Assembly: GCA_021154065.1 (NCBI GenBank)
Contig: JAJKJG010000265.1
Coordinates: 1-7,610 of the forward strand
DNA from: Methylobacterium sp.
GTDB taxonomy: Bacteria > Pseudomonadota > Alphaproteobacteria > Rhizobiales > Beijerinckiaceae
DNA length: 7,610 nt
Reading direction: 5' to 3'
This document shows, one piece after another, positions 5,689 through 7,610 of the stretch. Position 1 is the first letter of the stretch. Every line of letters begins with the position of its first letter. Under the pieces are notes generated by a model that was given only the letters and a program-made list of their open reading frames with translations, made no database searches and had not been told where the DNA came from. The position numbers and the translations under genes are program-made.

Positions 5689-7221
5689 TCACTTCTTCGT
5701 CGTCGCCTCGGTGATCACCGGGCCGAGATGGATCGCGTCGGTGAGCTTGTAGCCGTAGTCGACGTTGGTCTTGTTGGCCCAGACCTGCAGCTGCTCGAAC
5801 AGCGGCACGGCGCAGACCTCCTCGACGATCTTCGTCTGCGCCGTCGCCCAGAGCTCCTTCTGCTTGGCGAGATCCGGCTCGGTGCGGGCCGCCTCGATCT
5901 CCTTGTCGGCGACGTCGCAGTGCGAGAAGTTCGTCACCGCGGTCGGCGTGCCGACGATCGAGCGCGAGTGGAAGAACTGCGTCAGATAGACGTCGGCAAC
6001 CGGGAAGCGCGCGGCCGTGTAGTAGGTCGCGCCGCTGAGGTCTTTCCGGATGTTGGCGTGGAAGGTCTGGTGGTCGACGACCTCGAGCTGGAGGTCGAGG
6101 CCAGCCTGCTTGAGCTGACTCTGCAGGATCTGCGCCGTGTTCAGCATCGACGGCAGGGTCGACTGCACCGATTTCACGACGACGGGGCCGGTGAATCCGG
6201 CCTCCTTGAGAAGCGCCTTCGCCTTGTTGACGTCGTGCGGGATGAGCGGCACCTCGGCGGTGCCGAGATAGCCGGCCGGCACGACCGAGACCGGCGGGTC
6301 CGCCGTGAGGTCGCCCTTGAAGCTCACGATCTGCTTCTGGTTGATCGCATGGGCGATCGCCTGGCGCACGCGCTTGTCGTCGAGCGGCTTCATCTTGATG
6401 TTGAGGTGCAGGAGGCCCAGCTCGGCCGGCCTCAGCACCGTGACCTCGACGCCCTTCTCCTTCTTCATGCGCTCGACCCATTTCTGGTCCTGGCGCCCGT
6501 AGACGATGTCGAGCTCGCCCGAGGAGAAGGCGAGATCGCGCGCCGAATCCGCCGGGAGCAGCCGGTAGACGATGCGGTCGATCTTCGGCGCGCCGCGGAA
6601 ATACCCCTTGTGAGCCGTAAAGGTCACGCTCTCGTTCGGCTTGTAGGCCTCGAACTGGAAAGGACCCGTGCCGATCGGATTGAGGCGGAAGTTCTCGCCG
6701 AACTTCTCCACCGCCTTGCGGCTGAGGACGAAGCCGCCGTGGTAGTTGGTGACGAGCCCGAGAAAGGCCGGCACCGCCTGCTTCAGCTTGATCCGGACCG
6801 TATAGGGATCGACCGCCTCGACGGATTCGATCGGGGCGTAGTCGGCGTAGAACGAGGACGATTTCTGATCGCCGGCGCGCTTGAGCGAGAACACCACGTC
6901 GTCGGCCGTGAGCTCGCCGAAATCGCCGTGGAACTTGACGCCCTTGCGCAGATGAAAGGTCCAGTCGGTCTTGTCGGGCGAGCTTTCCCAGCGCTCGGCG
7001 AGGTCGGGCTCCAGCCCCTCGAGGCTTGCCGAGCCGGGCTTGAAGCGCACGAGGCCGTTGAACACCCAGGCGGTCAGCGGCTTGTCCTGCGTCGTCGTGG
7101 CGCGGTGCGGGTCGAGCTGGTTCACGTCCGCCGCCGACATGCCGACGTTCAGCGTCGTCTCGGCTCTTGCGGCGCCGGCGAGCGCGAAAGCCGCCGCGGC
7201 GGCGAGAAGAAATGGTCTCAT
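5689..7221 (-). CDS. Periplasmic substrate-binding protein, SBP family 5 (DppA/OppA-like)
   Basis: The solute receptor that hands substrate to the permease pair; 510 residues, normal for the family. Residues 1-20 form a signal peptide: Arg2, a run of Leu/Ala, and a cut after ARA before Glu21. There is no lipobox Cys, so the mature protein should be soluble in the periplasm. Family landmarks are LDPHRATTTQDKPL (36-49), LAERWESSPDKTDWTFHLRKG (74-94), the GTGPF loop (184-188), GYFRGAPKIDRI (206-217) and KRVRQAIAHAINQK (283-296). The only two cysteines, Cys435 and Cys470, could form a disulfide. The start at 7221 has AAGGGG nine bases upstream; the frame open to 7320 adds 33 residues ahead of the signal peptide and was rejected. 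First transporter gene of the operon. The ligand cannot be told: relatives bind peptides, opines, nickel, glutathione or amino-acid derivatives. Confidence 0.93.
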   Translation of the reverse strand: MRPFLLAAAAAFALAGAARAETTLNVGMSAADVNQLDPHRATTTQDKPLTAWVFNGLVRFKPGSASLEGLEPDLAERWESSPDKTDWTFHLRKGVKFHGDFGELTADDVVFSLKRAGDQKSSSFYADYAPIESVEAVDPYTVRIKLKQAVPAFLGLVTNYHGGFVLSRKAVEKFGENFRLNPIGTGPFQFEAYKPNESVTFTAHKGYFRGAPKIDRIVYRLLPADSARDLAFSSGELDIVYGRQDQKWVERMKKEKGVEVTVLRPAELGLLHLNIKMKPLDDKRVRQAIAHAINQKQIVSFKGDLTADPPVSVVPAGYLGTAEVPLIPHDVNKAKALLKEAGFTGPVVVKSVQSTLPSMLNTAQILQSQLKQAGLDLQLEVVDHQTFHANIRKDLSGATYYTAARFPVADVYLTQFFHSRSIVGTPTAVTNFSHCDVADKEIEAARTEPDLAKQKELWATAQTKIVEEVCAVPLFEQLQVWANKTNVDYGYKLTDAIHLGPVITEATTKK

Positions 7222-7245
7222 CCTGGTGTTCCCCTTGCTGGCTCT

Positions 7246-7266
7246 TGTTCGAACAGGGTGCCTGTT
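7246..7266. promoter_or_regulatory. Overlapping dyads, candidate operator of the transporter operon
   Basis: TGTTCGAACA (7246-7255) is a perfect 10-bp palindrome. Its right half is reused in AACAGG-GTG-CCTGTT (7252-7266), a perfect 6-bp inverted repeat. Three TGTT/AACA half-sites therefore fall within 21 bases, starting 25 bases upstream of the binding-protein start codon. The position suits a repressor operator or an mRNA hairpin beside the ribosome site. No regulator gene is in the window. Confidence 0.4.
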
Positions 7267-7273
7267 GGCCGCC

Positions 7274-7301
7274 ATCGTAACGCTTCGCGCGCGGTGGCCA
7301 A
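7274..7301 (-). promoter_or_regulatory. Weak candidate promoter for the transporter operon
   Basis: On the minus strand, TTGGCC (7301-7296) and TACGAT (7279-7274) are 16 bp apart. Each is an imperfect sigma70-like match. Transcription from here would pass through the 7246-7266 dyads. The match is weak enough to be chance. Confidence 0.25.
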
Positions 7302-7316
7302 GCAACTTCTCGGAGA

Positions 7317-7610
7317 TCAATGCTCGACGCCCCCCGTCCGCTCGCCCGGCGTGCCCTTCCAGCCAGCGAAGCGGCCGATCCGGAAGGGCTCGAGCGGCGA
7401 GGAGGAGCGGCCGTTAATGACGAGCTCGGCGATGATCTCGCCGATGACGGGTCCGAGCTGGAAGCCATGCCCCGAGAAGCCGAAGGCGTGGATGAGGTCC
7501 GGCGTCGTCGCGGAGTGGCCGATCACCGGGATGTCGTCCGGCATCTCGCCGTCGATGCCGGTCCAGGTGCGGATCACATGTGCCCCCTTGAGGGCCGGGA
7601 CGAGATCGAG
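7317..7610 (-). CDS. FAD-dependent amino-acid/amine oxidase-like protein, C-terminal part
   Basis: Only the last 97 residues are in the window; the frame stays open to the right edge, so the 5' part with the Rossmann FAD site is missing. The visible end matches the C-terminus of the DAO family (D-amino-acid, glycine or sarcosine oxidases and D-hydroxyproline dehydrogenase-like enzymes). RTWTGIDGEMPDDIPVIG (14-31) has the expected G-x-x-PDxxPxIG pattern, and HAFGFSGHGFQLGP (41-54) is the FAD-contacting Gly-rich segment. IGEIIAELV follows as the final helix, then a short polar tail. Such enzymes oxidise the carbon bearing an amine, usually in the cytoplasm. The gene ends 95 bases before the binding-protein start on the same strand, suggesting that it acts on the imported compound. 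GTG 7577 is an internal codon, not the start. Confidence 0.85.
   Translation of the reverse strand, partial: LDLVPALKGAHVIRTWTGIDGEMPDDIPVIGHSATTPDLIHAFGFSGHGFQLGPVIGEIIAELVINGRSSSPLEPFRIGRFAGWKGTPGERTGGVEH

Larger units (their letters stand above)
7222..7316. other. Leader between oxidase and binding-protein genes
   Basis: These 95 bases are large enough for a promoter and hold both a weak promoter match and a pair of overlapping dyads, annotated separately. No terminator-like hairpin with a T-run follows the oxidase stop, so read-through from that gene is also possible. Confidence 0.4.

Noticed and set aside
5480..7468. Minus-strand frame of 662 codons covering the binding-protein gene
   Set aside because: It is an out-of-frame shadow. 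The true frame has a signal peptide, ribosome site and family landmarks, and the shadow's tail is translated repeat.

Overview
The window looks like chromosome of a high-GC alphaproteobacterium, probably Hyphomicrobiales (Rhizobiales). This rests on GC content (about 72% in a hand-counted 60-base sample of the transporter region), on a tRNA-Met 3' half of the alphaproteobacterial type as I remember it, and on a GC-rich palindromic intergenic repeat of a kind common in that order. No database search was possible, so the taxonomic call is inference.

Left part (1-715): this reads as the distal end of an integrated element. It holds one small NTF2/SnoaL-like gene (51-470, + strand) of lower GC (about 60%). 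A 200-base gene-free stretch follows, with an exact 11-bp tandem duplication (515-536) and six helically phased ATCT-containing decamers (554-658). It ends in a 45-base fragment of a tRNA-Met gene (671-715) that lacks its 5' half. A 3' tRNA fragment without the rest of the gene is the classic scar of tyrosine-integrase integration. The integrase and the intact tRNA would lie to the left, outside the window.

Middle part (716-1591): an uncharacterised Ala/Lys/Arg-rich exported protein lies on the minus strand (741-1403). Its plausible promoter sits at 1513-1542.

Right part (1592-7610): a minus-strand operon encodes a complete Dpp/Opp-type ABC importer. In transcription order it has a periplasmic binding protein (5689-7221), a 212-base gap filled by a paired palindromic repeat, permease B (4535-5476), permease C (3660-4538), ATPase D (2641-3663) and ATPase F (1592-2644). 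The last four genes are joined by three successive 4-base ATGA stop/start overlaps. The 3' end of a FAD-dependent amino-acid/amine oxidase-like gene (7317 to past the window edge) lies just upstream on the same strand. The likely logic is uptake of a small peptide, opine, amine or amino-acid derivative and its oxidation, but the substrate cannot be read from the sequence.

I see no wholly new system. The best leads are the element boundary with its phased repeats, and the repeat element separating the binding-protein gene from its permeases.
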